Of a stretch of 64,000 nucleotides of DNA, positions 20,355-29,719 are shown piece by piece (the stretch's first letter is position 1; each line of letters starts with the position of its first letter). The stretch comes from Herbiconiux ginsengi (GTDB taxonomy: Bacteria; Actinomycetota; Actinomycetes; Actinomycetales; Microbacteriaceae), in NCBI RefSeq assembly GCF_900107435.1, contig NZ_FNPZ01000002.1, positions 434,001-498,000 on the forward strand, read 5' to 3'. Made by a program: the position numbers and the translations under genes. The notes below the pieces were generated by a model that was not told the origin of the DNA, did not search any database, and saw nothing but the letters and a program-made list of their open reading frames with translations.

Positions 20355-21434
20355 CTACGCGTCGTTGCCGACGGCGGCGAGACGGCTCTCCTCGTCGGCC
20401 GTGATGGCCGACTGGATGATCGGCTCGAGCGCGCCGTCCATGACCTGATCGAGGTTGTAGGCCTTGTACCCGGTGCGGTGGTCGGCGATGCGGTTCTCGG
20501 GGAAGTTGTAGGTGCGGATGCGCTCGGAACGGTCGACCGTGCGGATCTGGCTCTTGCGAGCGGCGGATGCTTCGGCGTCGAGTTCCTCCTGCTGCTTCGC
20601 CAGGATGCGGGCACGCAGCACGCGCATGCCGGCCTCACGGTTCTGCAGCTGGCTCTTCTCGTTCTGCATCGACACCACGATCCCGGTGGGGAGGTGGGTG
20701 ATGCGCACGGCGGAGTCGGTGGTGTTGACCGACTGGCCGCCGGGACCGGAGGAACGGAAGACGTCGATCTTGAGGTCGTTGGGGTTGATCTCGACCTCTT
20801 CGGGCTCGTCGACCTCGGGGAAGACGAGCACGCCGGCCGCGGAGGTGTGGATGCGCCCCTGCGACTCCGTGGCCGGCACACGCTGCACGCGGTGCACGCC
20901 ACCTTCGTACTTGAGGTGCGCCCAGACACCCTCGGCGGGGTCGGTCGACTTGCCCTTCACCGCGACCTGCACGTCCTTGTAGCCGCCGAGATCGCTCTCG
21001 GTGCGCTCGAGGAGCTCGGTCTTCCAACCCTTCGACTCGGCGTAGTGCAGGTACATGCGCAGGAGGTCGGCAACGAAGAGCATGCTCTCGGCACCGCCCT
21101 CCCCCGCCTTGATCTCCATGATCACGTCGCGCGCGTCATCCGGATCCCGCGGGATCAGGAGCCGCCGGAGCTTCTCCTCCGACTCCGCGAGACTCTCCTC
21201 GAGCGCCGGGACCTCCTCGGCGAACGACTCGTCGTCCTTCGCCAGTTCCCGCGCGGCCTCGAGGTCTTCGACCCCCTGCTTCCAGGCGGCGTGCGCGGCG
21301 ACGATACGGCTCAACTCGGCGTAACGCCGGTTGACCCGCTTCGACCGCGCGGGGTCGCTGTGGAGCTCGGGATCGGAGAGTTGCTGCTGCAGGTCGTCGT
21401 GTTCGGCCAGCAGCGTGCTGACGGACTCGAACAT
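20355..21434 (-). CDS. prfA: Peptide chain release factor 1
   Basis: Recognises UAA and UAG and triggers peptide release. 359 residues. The catalytic loop [18 protein letters not shown] contains [18 protein letters not shown] and [17 protein letters not shown] are RF1 signatures, and an N-terminal coiled-coil domain is present. Its start codon shares one base with the rho stop (TGATG), so translation is probably coupled. rpmE, which lies between rho and prfA in Mycobacterium, is missing here. Confidence 0.97.
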   Translation of the reverse strand: MFESVSTLLAEHDDLQQQLSDPELHSDPARSKRVNRRYAELSRIVAAHAAWKQGVEDLEAARELAKDDESFAEEVPALEESLAESEEKLRRLLIPRDPDDARDVIMEIKAGEGGAESMLFVADLLRMYLHYAESKGWKTELLERTESDLGGYKDVQVAVKGKSTDPAEGVWAHLKYEGGVHRVQRVPATESQGRIHTSAAGVLVFPEVDEPEEVEINPNDLKIDVFRSSGPGGQSVNTTDSAVRITHLPTGIVVSMQNEKSQLQNREAGMRVLRARILAKQQEELDAEASAARKSQIRTVDRSERIRTYNFPENRIADHRTGYKAYNLDQVMDGALEPIIQSAITADEESRLAAVGNDA

Positions 21435-23674
21435 CAGTCGGCCTTGTGACCGTTGTGGCCGTTCTGCGCGGGCGTGGGCATCGACTTCTGCACCTGCATG
21501 AGGAACTCCACGTTCGAGGAGGTCTCCTTGAGCCGGCCCAGCACGATCTCGAGCGCCTGCTGCTGGTCGACACCCGCGAGGGCGCGACGCAGCTTCCAGG
21601 TGATCTTGGTCTCGTCGGCGCCCATCAGCAGCTCTTCACGACGGGTGCTCGACGCATTGACGTCGACCGCCGGGAAGATGCGCTTGTCGGCCAGCTGACG
21701 CGAGAGGCGGAGCTCCGAGTTGCCGGTGCCCTTGAACTCTTCGAAGATCACCTCGTCCATCTTCGATCCGGTCTCGACCAGCGCGGTGGCGAGGATGGTG
21801 AGCGATCCGCCGTTCTCGATGTTGCGCGCGGCTCCGAAGAAGCGCTTCGGCGGGTACAGCGCCGAGGCGTCGACACCGCCCGAGAGGATGCGGCCCGAGG
21901 CCGGCGACGCCAGGTTGTAGGCGCGGCCGAGGCGGGTGATCGAGTCGAGCAGCACCACCACGTCGTGACCGAGCTCCACCAGGCGCTTGGCGCGCTCGAT
22001 GGCGAGCTCGGCGACCGTGGTGTGGTCTTCGGCGGGGCGGTCGAAGGTGGAGGCGATGACCTCGCCCTTCACGGTGCGCTGCATGTCGGTGACCTCTTCG
22101 GGCCGCTCGTCGACGAGCACGACCATGAGGTGCACCTCGGGGTTGTTCGTCGAGATCGCGTTGGCGATCTGCTGCAACACGATGGTCTTACCGGCCTTGG
22201 GCGGCGCGACGATGAGGCCGCGCTGGCCCTTGCCGATGGGGGCGACGAGGTCGATGATGCGCTGGGTCAGCTTGCCCGGCTCGGTCTCGAGACGCAGACG
22301 CTCCTGCGGGTAGAGCGGGGTGAGCTTGCCGAACTCGACGCGGTTCAGCGCCTCTTCGACGGGCAGACCGTTGATCGACTCGATGCGCACGATCGCGTTG
22401 TACTTCTGGCGGCCGCTCTGGTCGCCCTCGCGCGGCTGGCGGATCGAGCCGACGACGGCGTCGCCCTTGCGCAGGTTGTACTTCTTCACCTGGCCGAGCG
22501 AGACGTAGACGTCGCTGTTGCCCGGCAGGTAGCCACTGGTGCGCACGAAGGCGTAGTTGTCGAGGATGTCGAGGATGCCGGCGACGGGGATGAGCACGTC
22601 GTCTTCGCTGATCTCGGGCTCGATCTCGTCGCCGCCGCCCTGGCCGCGACGCTTGCGGTCGCGGTAGCGGTTGCGGGCGCCCCGCTCGCTGCGGTCGTCG
22701 TCTCCGGCGCCGCGCTGGTTCTGACCCTGACCGCGGTCGCCCTGCTGCGCCTCCTGCTTGGCCGCGTCGCTGTTCTGCTGCGCGCGCTCGCTCTGGCTGG
22801 AACGGTCGTTCTGGGTGGTGCGCTCGCCCTGGCCGCGCTCGTTCTGCGCGCCCCGGTCGCCGCGGTCGTTCTGGTTCTGGTTCTGGTTGCCGCGCTGGCC
22901 CTGGCCGTTCTGGCCGTTGCCGGCCGGCGCCTCGCCGGCGTTGCCGCCCTGCTGGCCGCCCTCGGTGTTCTGGTTGCGATTGCGGCGGTTGCGGTTGCGA
23001 CCGCCCCGGCCTTCGGATCGCTCGCTCTGCTCGGCCTGGCCGTCGACGCCGGCCTCGGCCGGGGCATCCGTCTGCTCGGGGGCGGTGGTCGTGGAGTCGG
23101 TGGTCGGCGCGGCGAAGTCGTCTGCGGTGGGCAGCAGCGGCGCCTCGGCGGCGCCGTCGGTGTTCACGTGCGAGGCGGCCGACACGCGGCTCCCGGTCGA
23201 ACGACCGTTGCTTCGCTCGATGGCGATGCCGCCGTCGACCGAGGTGACCCGGCGGGATCCGCGGCGCTTGGGCGACACGGGGCCTTCGGGGAGCTCGATG
23301 ACGATCGGCTCCTTCGGCTGGGTGTGGGTGACCGGCGCGGCGAGCAGCAGCTCATCGGGCACGATCGGGCCCACCGCATCCGGAGTGGCTTCGACAGTCG
23401 GAGTCTCGGCAGCGGTCGGCGCGGCCTCGGCGGCCGGGGTCTCGACCACGGGAACCGGGGCATCCGCTGCCGGAACAGCCGGTGCGGCGTCGAAGTCGAG
23501 CGTGGGCAGCTCGGCAGGCAGCCCGGTGGCCCCTGCCTGGGCCTGGCGGATGGCCTCGACCAGGTCACCCTTGCGGAGTTTGGAGGCGCCGGCCATTCCG
23601 AGCTGAGCCGCGATGGCCTGCAGTTCGGAGACCTTCAAGGTCGAGAGGTCGGCTTGGGTGTTGACGTCAGTCAC
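21434..23674 (-). CDS. rho: Transcription termination factor Rho
   Basis: Hexameric RNA helicase that ends transcription. About 746 residues from the GTG at 23674. The N-terminal SAP-like Rho_N domain ([19 protein letters not shown]) is followed by roughly 300 residues of low-complexity sequence, first Ala/Pro/Glu-rich and then Asn/Gln/Arg/Gly-rich. The cold-shock RNA-binding domain ([20 protein letters not shown]) and the RecA-like ATPase follow, with [16 protein letters not shown] as Walker A and [16 protein letters not shown] as Walker B. The large disordered insertion is typical of actinobacterial Rho. The start was chosen because [14 protein letters not shown] is the family N-terminus; upstream in-frame sequence is leader. 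Confidence 0.95.
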   Translation of the reverse strand: MTDVNTQADLSTLKVSELQAIAAQLGMAGASKLRKGDLVEAIRQAQAGATGLPAELPTLDFDAAPAVPAADAPVPVVETPAAEAAPTAAETPTVEATPDAVGPIVPDELLLAAPVTHTQPKEPIVIELPEGPVSPKRRGSRRVTSVDGGIAIERSNGRSTGSRVSAASHVNTDGAAEAPLLPTADDFAAPTTDSTTTAPEQTDAPAEAGVDGQAEQSERSEGRGGRNRNRRNRNQNTEGGQQGGNAGEAPAGNGQNGQGQRGNQNQNQNDRGDRGAQNERGQGERTTQNDRSSQSERAQQNSDAAKQEAQQGDRGQGQNQRGAGDDDRSERGARNRYRDRKRRGQGGGDEIEPEISEDDVLIPVAGILDILDNYAFVRTSGYLPGNSDVYVSLGQVKKYNLRKGDAVVGSIRQPREGDQSGRQKYNAIVRIESINGLPVEEALNRVEFGKLTPLYPQERLRLETEPGKLTQRIIDLVAPIGKGQRGLIVAPPKAGKTIVLQQIANAISTNNPEVHLMVVLVDERPEEVTDMQRTVKGEVIASTFDRPAEDHTTVAELAIERAKRLVELGHDVVVLLDSITRLGRAYNLASPASGRILSGGVDASALYPPKRFFGAARNIENGGSLTILATALVETGSKMDEVIFEEFKGTGNSELRLSRQLADKRIFPAVDVNASSTRREELLMGADETKITWKLRRALAGVDQQQALEIVLGRLKETSSNVEFLMQVQKSMPTPAQNGHNGHKAD

Positions 23675-23883
23675 GGAGATTGTGTCCTTCCCCTGTCGGC
23701 TACGAAAAGCCAGGCAGAGAACTGTCCACGGACGGGAACGCACCAGGATGTGGCTCTCCACGCGGAGAACCGGGGCCGGATACGTCTCTGCACGCGGCAG
23801 GAAATGAGTTGGAAGAAATGCGACCGGGACGGGATTCGAAGCAGTTCAGGTGGTGCTGCGGTGTTTCAGAGCAAACCTGAGGG
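23675..23883 (-). other. thrB-rho intergenic leader
   Basis: This 209-base stretch separates thrB from rho within an otherwise tightly packed cluster and is the only sizeable gap on this strand between lysA and prfA. Rho genes are commonly autoregulated through long leaders, so a promoter or attenuation site may be here. I see no convincing -35/-10 pair, riboswitch or terminator in it. Confidence 0.35.
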
Positions 23884-24840
23884 CTACTTGACTTCGTCCG
23901 GGTGCAGCACCACTGTAGCACCTTTGAAGTCCACCGCCAGAACCAGCGCTTGCCAGGGTGTCGCGGCCCGCGACCCCACCAGTTCGGCGGCGGCCAGGCG
24001 CTGACCCGGGTCGCTGCAGAGCACCAGGATGCTCGGGCCTGCGCCCGAGACGACGGCCGGGAACCCGGCGGCGCGCAGCTCCTGGATCAATCGGTCGGTC
24101 TCGGGCATCGCGCTCGCGCGGTAGCTCTGGTGCAGCTTGTCCTCGGTGGCCGCGAGCAGCAGTTCGGGGCTCTGGATGAGAGCGGCGATCAGGAGCGTCG
24201 ACCGCGAGACGTTGAAGATCGCGTCGGCGTGCGGCACCGATTCGGGCTGCAGGCTACGGGCCAGCGCCGTCGACATGGTCTCCTGCGGCACGAGCACGAG
24301 CGGCGAGACGCCGCGGTGCACGATCAGCTTCTTGAACTGCGGGCCGTCGGGCGTCGTCCAGGCGATGGTGAGGCCCCCGAAGAGCGCCGGCGCCACGTTG
24401 TCGGGGTGACCCTCGAGCTCGGTCGCCCGGGCGAGCAGCCCCAACGGATCGATCTCGACGATGCCTTCGAGCAGGCCTTTCGCGGCCATGACGCCGGACA
24501 CGATCGCCGCGCCCGACGAGCCGAGGCCGCGCCCGTGTGGGATCGCGTTCTTCGCCACCAGGTGCAGACCCGGGAGCTCCTGGCCGTAGGCGGCGAAGGT
24601 GTGGGCGATGGAGCGCACGACGAGGTTCGTCTCATCGGTCGGCACCTCGCCCTCGCCCACGCCGTGCACCTCGACGAAGGCACCGGGCTCGTCGCGCACC
24701 GAGACCGTCAGCTCGTCGTAGAGCGCCAGCGCGAGGCCGAGGGTGTCGAAGCCCGGACCGAGGTTCGCCGTGGTGCCCGGAACGCGCACCGTGACGGTGC
24801 GGCCGGCCGGCGACACCGACGACGAGGACGTGTCGGTCAC
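23884..24840 (-). CDS. thrB: Homoserine kinase
   Basis: Phosphorylates homoserine to O-phosphohomoserine for threonine synthesis. The 318-residue GHMP kinase has the N-terminal [20 protein letters not shown], the ATP-binding loop [16 protein letters not shown] and the C-terminal GAGPSILVL. Its GTG start overlaps the thrC stop by four bases (GTGA), so the two are translationally coupled. Frames extending upstream across thrC are not coding. Confidence 0.96.
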   Translation of the reverse strand: MTDTSSSSVSPAGRTVTVRVPGTTANLGPGFDTLGLALALYDELTVSVRDEPGAFVEVHGVGEGEVPTDETNLVVRSIAHTFAAYGQELPGLHLVAKNAIPHGRGLGSSGAAIVSGVMAAKGLLEGIVEIDPLGLLARATELEGHPDNVAPALFGGLTIAWTTPDGPQFKKLIVHRGVSPLVLVPQETMSTALARSLQPESVPHADAIFNVSRSTLLIAALIQSPELLLAATEDKLHQSYRASAMPETDRLIQELRAAGFPAVVSGAGPSILVLCSDPGQRLAAAELVGSRAATPWQALVLAVDFKGATVVLHPDEVK

Positions 24841-25943
24841 GAGGTGGCTTTCGAGAGTCCGAGCACGCTCGCGATCTCGCCCGCGTCGACCGGCACGACG
24901 ATGGGCTCGACCTCGGAGCCGTCCTCCGAGCGCAGGGCCCACTGCGGGTCTTTCAGGCCGTGGCCCGTGACCGTCAGCACCACGGTCGATCCGGCCGGGA
25001 TGACCCCGGCCTCGGAGCGCTCGAGGAGTCCGGCCACGCTGATCGCCGAGGCGGGCTCGACGAAGATGCCGACCTCGGCCGAGAGGATGCGGTGGGCGGC
25101 AAGGATGTGCTCGTCGCTGATGGCGCCGAAATAGCCCGAAGTGGCGTCGCGGGCGGCGAGGGCGAGCTCCCAGGAGGCCGGGTTGCCGATGCGGATGGCG
25201 CTCGCGATGGTCTCGGGGTGCGCCACCGGGTGCCCGAGCACGATCGGGGCGGAGCCGGCGGCCTGGAAGCCGAACATGCGGGGCAGCTTCGTGGTGGCAC
25301 CCCGCTCGAGCTCCTCGGTGTAGCCGCGGGTGTACGCGGTGTAGTTGCCCGCGTTCCCCACCGGCACGATGTGGAAGTCGGGCGCATCCTGCAGCACCTC
25401 GACCACCTCGAAGGCGGCCGTCTTCTGGCCCGCGATGCGGTCGGGGTTCACGGAGTTGACCAGGTGCACCGGGTAGTTGGCGGCGAGGTCGCGCGCGAGG
25501 TCGAGACAGTCGTCGAAGTTGCCCTGCACCTGGATGAGCTGCGCGTTGTGCGCGATGGCCTGGCTGAGCTTGCCCATGGCGATCTTGCCTTCGGGCACGA
25601 GCACGGCGGCCGTGATGCCGGCGTGGGTCGCGTAGGCCGCGGCGGAGGCCGAGGTGTTTCCGGTGGAGGCGCAGATGACGGCCTTCGCACCGTGCTCGAG
25701 GGCCTTGGAGATCGCCATCGTCATCCCGCGGTCTTTGAAGGAGCCGGTGGGGTTCATCCCCTCGAACTTCACGAAGACGTTCGCGCCAGTGCGGGCCGAC
25801 AGGGCCGGCGCCGGGATGAGCGGCGTGCCGCCCTCGCCGAGGGTGACGATCGGGGTCGCGTCGGAGATGTCGAGGCGGTCGGCGTATTCGCGCAGAACCC
25901 CGCGCCACTGGCGGGAGGGGATGCGGGGGGTGGTGTCGGCCAC
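24837..25943 (-). CDS. thrC: Threonine synthase
   Basis: PLP enzyme converting O-phosphohomoserine to threonine. 368 residues. The PLP lysine is in [14 protein letters not shown]; the phosphate-binding loop is [15 protein letters not shown], and [16 protein letters not shown] is conserved. Shorter monomeric type usual in actinobacteria. Its GTG start shares one base with the hom stop codon. Confidence 0.96.
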   Translation of the reverse strand: MADTTPRIPSRQWRGVLREYADRLDISDATPIVTLGEGGTPLIPAPALSARTGANVFVKFEGMNPTGSFKDRGMTMAISKALEHGAKAVICASTGNTSASAAAYATHAGITAAVLVPEGKIAMGKLSQAIAHNAQLIQVQGNFDDCLDLARDLAANYPVHLVNSVNPDRIAGQKTAAFEVVEVLQDAPDFHIVPVGNAGNYTAYTRGYTEELERGATTKLPRMFGFQAAGSAPIVLGHPVAHPETIASAIRIGNPASWELALAARDATSGYFGAISDEHILAAHRILSAEVGIFVEPASAISVAGLLERSEAGVIPAGSTVVLTVTGHGLKDPQWALRSEDGSEVEPIVVPVDAGEIASVLGLSKATS

Positions 25944-27280
25944 TAGGGCGTGTCTCCTTCAACTCGTAGGACTGATTCGACCCGGACGACGGCGTCGTTC
26001 GAGGAAACAGCCGCCACCGTCGCCGACAAGGCGGCTTCGGGGGCTTCGTGCGTGACAATGACAAGGGTAGCGGTGAGTGCTTCGCCCGGTGACCGCCCGG
26101 GCTCGGCCGACGCCACGGTCTGCTGCACCGCCTCCACCGACACGCTGTGCTCGCTGAACAGCCCGGCGACCTGGGCGAGCACGCCCGGCTTGTCGGTGAC
26201 CTGCAGCGTGATCTGGTAGCGCGTGTTGACCGCGCCGATGCCGAAGATCGGCAGGTTGGCGTGGGTCGACTCCCCCACGCCCGGGCCCCCGGCGACGTGC
26301 CGCCGGGCGGCGGAGACGAGGTCGCCGAGCACGGCGGAGGCCGTCTCCAGCCCGCCCGCGCCGGCGCCGTAGAACATGAGGTCGCCGGCCGCCTCGGCCT
26401 GCACGAACACCGCGTTCTTCGCCCCGTGCACGGCGGCCAGCGGATGCAGTCGGCTGATCAGGGCGGGATGCACGCGCACCGACACACCCTCGACACCGGT
26501 CTGCGCATCCGTCAGCCGCTCGCAGATGGCGAGCAGTTTCACCACGAAGCCGGCCCGCTTGGCCGCTTCGACCTCACCCGCCGTGATCGAAGTGATGCCC
26601 TCGCGGTGCACGGCCTCGACCGGCACCGCGGTGTGGAAGGCGAGGCTGGCCAGGATCGCGGCCTTCTGCGCGGCATCGTAGCCCTCGACGTCGGCAGTGG
26701 GGTCGGCCTCGGCGTACCCCAGCGCGGTCGCCGTGGCCAGCGCGCTCTCGAAGGTGTCGCCCTCGGTGTCCATCCGGTCGAGGATGAAGTTCGTGGTGCC
26801 GTTGACGATGCCCATCACGCGGCGCACCCGGTCGCCCGCGAGGCTGTCGCGGAGCGGACGGATGATCGGGATGGCACCGCCGGCGGCGGCCTCGTAGTAG
26901 AGCTGCGCGCCCACCTGAGCGGCGGCGTCGAAGAGCTCGGGCCCGTGGGTGGCGAGCAGCGCCTTGTTGCCGGTGACGACGTCGGCACCGGAGTTGATGG
27001 CGAGCAGGATGTATTCCCGGGCCGGCTCGATGCCGCCCATCAGCTCGATCACGACATCGGCCGACTGGATGAGCGTGCGGGCATCCGTGGTGAACAGCTC
27101 GCGTGGCAGATCGGCGTCGCGCGGGGCGTCGACGTCGCGCACGGCGATGCCGATCAGTTCGAGTCCCGCGCCTACCCGGGAGGCGAGTTCCTCGCCCTGC
27201 TCGAGCAGCAGGCGCGCCACCTGCGAGCCGACCGAGCCGGCGCCGAGCAGGGCGATGCGGAGGTTGCGGTATTCGATCAT
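25943..27280 (-). CDS. hom: Homoserine dehydrogenase
   Basis: Reduces aspartate semialdehyde to homoserine, the branch to threonine and methionine. 445 residues: N-terminal NAD(P) fold ([19 protein letters not shown]), catalytic region [14 protein letters not shown] and [19 protein letters not shown], and a C-terminal ACT domain ([19 protein letters not shown]), suggesting threonine feedback control. The start overlaps the lysA stop by 4 bases. It feeds thrB and thrC in the same operon and metX/metY at 51-54 kb. Confidence 0.97.
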   Translation of the reverse strand: MIEYRNLRIALLGAGSVGSQVARLLLEQGEELASRVGAGLELIGIAVRDVDAPRDADLPRELFTTDARTLIQSADVVIELMGGIEPAREYILLAINSGADVVTGNKALLATHGPELFDAAAQVGAQLYYEAAAGGAIPIIRPLRDSLAGDRVRRVMGIVNGTTNFILDRMDTEGDTFESALATATALGYAEADPTADVEGYDAAQKAAILASLAFHTAVPVEAVHREGITSITAGEVEAAKRAGFVVKLLAICERLTDAQTGVEGVSVRVHPALISRLHPLAAVHGAKNAVFVQAEAAGDLMFYGAGAGGLETASAVLGDLVSAARRHVAGGPGVGESTHANLPIFGIGAVNTRYQITLQVTDKPGVLAQVAGLFSEHSVSVEAVQQTVASAEPGRSPGEALTATLVIVTHEAPEAALSATVAAVSSNDAVVRVESVLRVEGDTP

Positions 27281-28710
27281 CGTGGTTCTCCGACTCGTGC
27301 TTCGGGGTAGGCGGCGTCGCGGGCGAGCAGGTCGTGCTCGGTCTCGCGGCGCACGATCAGGCGGGCCCGTCCATCGGCGACCGCGACGACGGCGGGGCGG
27401 CCGAGGTAGTTGTAGTTGCTCGCCAGCGACCAGCAGTAGGCGCCGGTGGCGGGCACCGCCACCAGGTCGCCGGGCGCGACGTCGCCCGGCAGGTAGTCGG
27501 CGTAGACCACGATGTCACCGCTCTCGCAATGCTTTCCGGCGATGCGGACGAGCGCCGGATCGGCCTCCGACACCCGGCCGGCGAGGCGCACGGAGTAGTC
27601 GGCGCCGTAGAGCGCGGGGCGTGCGTTGTCGCTCATCCCGCCGTCGACGCTGACGTACTTGCGCACCAGGTCGGCCGCCTCGCCATTCTCCCCCGGCACG
27701 CTCACCAGCACGTCTTTGACCGTGCCGACCTCGTAGAGAGTGGTGCCGGCGGTGCCGATGATCGCCCGGCCCGGCTCGAAGGCGAGCGCCGGAACCGGGA
27801 TGCCGAGGCGAGTGCACTCCCCCGCCACCGCGTCGACGATGGCCGCCGCGAGGTCGGCGATGGGCGTGGGATCGTCGGCGGTGGTGTAGGCGATGCCGAA
27901 GCCCCCGCCGAGGTTGAGCTCGGGCACCTCCCCCCCGGCGAGCAGCCCTGCGTGGGCCTCGAGCAGACGCGCGGCCGACTCGGCGAAGCCCTCGGAGCCG
28001 AAGATCTGCGAGCCGATGTGGCAGTGCAGGCCGAGGAAGCGGAGTTCCGGATGCGAGCGGATGGCCGCCGCGAACTCCGCCGCCTGGTCGAGCCGCACAC
28101 CGAACTTCTGGTCTTCGTGCGCGGTGGCCAGGAAGTCGTGGGTGTGCGCGTGCACGCCGCTGTTGACCCGCACCCGCACCGGCTGCACGCGACCGTGCCG
28201 AGCCGCGGCATCCGCCACCCGCTCGACCTCGACGGCGCTGTCGATCACGATCACACCGACGCCCACGCTCACCGCGCGGTCGATCTCGGCCAGCGACTTG
28301 TTGTTGCCGTGCAGTCCGATCGTGGCCGGGTCGACTCCCGCCGCCAGCGCGACGGCGAGCTCGCCTCCGCTGCAGACGTCGATCGCGAGGCCCTCGGCCG
28401 CCATCCAGCGCGCGACCTCGATGCTGAGGAAGGCCTTGCCGGCGTAGTAGATCTTCGCCGTGGTGCCGACGCGCCCGGCTTCGGTGGCGAACGCGTCGCG
28501 GAGCTCACGGGCACGGGAGCGGGCATCCGACTCGTCGACGACGTAGAGCGGGGTGCCGAACTCGGCGGCGAGGGCGCCGGCGGAGACACCGCCGATCTCG
28601 AGCTCGCCGGCCACCGTGCGGGCCGCGGTGCGCGACCAGATCGGGGCGGGCAGCGCGTTCGCGTCAGCGGGGTGGGCGAGCCACGCAGGGGCCAGCGGGC
28701 TGGACGTCAT
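27277..28710 (-). CDS. lysA: Diaminopimelate decarboxylase
   Basis: Last step of lysine biosynthesis. 477 residues. The PLP lysine is in KIYYAGKAFLSIEV; HCHIGSQIFGSEGF, NLGGGFGIAYT and the C-terminal catalytic CESGDIVVYADYLPG are all in place. The ATG at 28710 (MTSSPLAPAWLAHPADAN) was taken as start; an in-frame TTG further up is possible but lacks support. The gene heads a lysA-hom-thrC-thrB operon with overlapping stops and starts, preceded by a good -10 box at 28822-28827. Confidence 0.96.
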   Translation of the reverse strand: MTSSPLAPAWLAHPADANALPAPIWSRTAARTVAGELEIGGVSAGALAAEFGTPLYVVDESDARSRARELRDAFATEAGRVGTTAKIYYAGKAFLSIEVARWMAAEGLAIDVCSGGELAVALAAGVDPATIGLHGNNKSLAEIDRAVSVGVGVIVIDSAVEVERVADAAARHGRVQPVRVRVNSGVHAHTHDFLATAHEDQKFGVRLDQAAEFAAAIRSHPELRFLGLHCHIGSQIFGSEGFAESAARLLEAHAGLLAGGEVPELNLGGGFGIAYTTADDPTPIADLAAAIVDAVAGECTRLGIPVPALAFEPGRAIIGTAGTTLYEVGTVKDVLVSVPGENGEAADLVRKYVSVDGGMSDNARPALYGADYSVRLAGRVSEADPALVRIAGKHCESGDIVVYADYLPGDVAPGDLVAVPATGAYCWSLASNYNYLGRPAVVAVADGRARLIVRRETEHDLLARDAAYPEARVGEPR

Positions 28711-28821
28711 GGGGAATCCCTCTGATGTGTCGTCGCCCGGCTGGGCTCGACGGATTGGCACAAGGGGGCGAGCGGACCCGGATTGGTCCCTGAAGCCGTC
28801 CGAACACTCGGAGATGACAAA

Positions 28822-28827
28822 ATTCTA
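28822..28827 (-). promoter_or_regulatory. Probable -10 element for lysA-hom-thrC-thrB
   Basis: TAGAAT on the minus strand, in the 161-base gap between the LmeA-like gene and lysA; no good -35 hexamer is seen at 16-18 bases. It would give a leader of about 105 bases. GGACC and GGGTCC in the leader can pair, but no leader peptide or known riboswitch is recognised. Confidence 0.35.
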
Positions 28828-28871
28828 CCGGGTGTGTCGCGCGTGTTACGCGGGGTGCCCGTCTGGCCCCC

Positions 28872-29654
28872 TCAGGGGCAGGTGCCGAGGTTCTTGAGGC
28901 TGTCGTCGCTCAGCACGAAGTCGCGCGCGGTGAGGTGCGCCGTGGCGCGCCCGGCGGTGATCTCGAGCGAATCGACCTCGGCGCCTTGCGGCAGGTACTG
29001 CGCCACGCAGACCGTGATCGGATCTTTCGTGAGACCGCCGAGGATGGATCCCAGGTCGACGTCGACGTCGTTCGAGCCCTGGGTCAGAGTGGCGTTCTGC
29101 GGCTGGATCACGACGTCGGTTCCGGAGGCGGTCACGTCGCCGGTGACGCGGTAGCCCAGTTCGATGCCGAAGATCGCCACCGTGCCCTCGTAGGACACGC
29201 CCTCGTCGCCGAGCACGAGCGTCGCGTCGCCCGGCAGATCGACGATGCCGTTCACCGCATCCTGATCGAGCGAAACCGCCGCCTCGATGTCGCCGACCGG
29301 CTGGCTGAGATCGGTGGGCACGTCGCGGGCGACCACGTGCGCCGAAATGGGCACGCCGTTCACGGTCAGCGCGGGCGCGTCCAACTGCACTTCGCCGAAG
29401 CTGCCGGCGAGGAGCTGGCCGAGAAAGGAGAAGCCGCCGATCTGCACGGTCACGTCGCCCTGCACCGTGTCGGGCAGCTGCGACTCGATCTCCGACTCGG
29501 CCTGCCCTTCGGCGTAGGCACGGATGGCGACGTCCGCCACCACGACCAGCACCGCGAGCACCACCACGATGCCGATCAGCCACCACAGCCAGCGCATCGA
29601 GTGCCGCCTCGGGGCGGCGGGCTCGGTCGGGGCCACGTGGAACTCAGTGCTCAT
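28872..29654 (-). CDS. LmeA-family phospholipid-binding protein (DUF2993)
   Basis: A 260-residue envelope protein: a short cytoplasmic N-terminus, one transmembrane/signal helix (WLWWLIGIVVVLAVLVVVAD, about residues 23-42), then a DUF2993 domain (AEGQAESEIESQLP, VQIGGFSFLGQLLAGSF, VNGVPISAHVVARDVP). Mycobacterial LmeA is a periplasmic phospholipid-binding protein that supports lipomannan elongation. Here the gene lies between argS and lysA, which are adjacent in Mycobacterium, so it is an addition to that cluster. Function by family only. Confidence 0.8.
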   Translation of the reverse strand: MSTEFHVAPTEPAAPRRHSMRWLWWLIGIVVVLAVLVVVADVAIRAYAEGQAESEIESQLPDTVQGDVTVQIGGFSFLGQLLAGSFGEVQLDAPALTVNGVPISAHVVARDVPTDLSQPVGDIEAAVSLDQDAVNGIVDLPGDATLVLGDEGVSYEGTVAIFGIELGYRVTGDVTASGTDVVIQPQNATLTQGSNDVDVDLGSILGGLTKDPITVCVAQYLPQGAEVDSLEITAGRATAHLTARDFVLSDDSLKNLGTCP

Positions 29655-29719
29655 GCCCCTATCCTGCCGCCTCCGGGCCGTCGGCGGCGGGTTCGCGGGC
29701 GATCAGCGCGGCGTGCGAC

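Noticed and set aside
23675-23761. N-terminal extension of Rho to 23761
   Set aside because: The added 29 residues do not resemble Rho; the family N-terminus starts at the GTG at 23674 with a ribosome-binding site upstream.
24841-26064. Extension of the thrB frame across thrC and part of hom
   Set aside because: The Arg/His/Pro-rich translation is a frame shadow; thrC and the C-terminal part of hom occupy this stretch.
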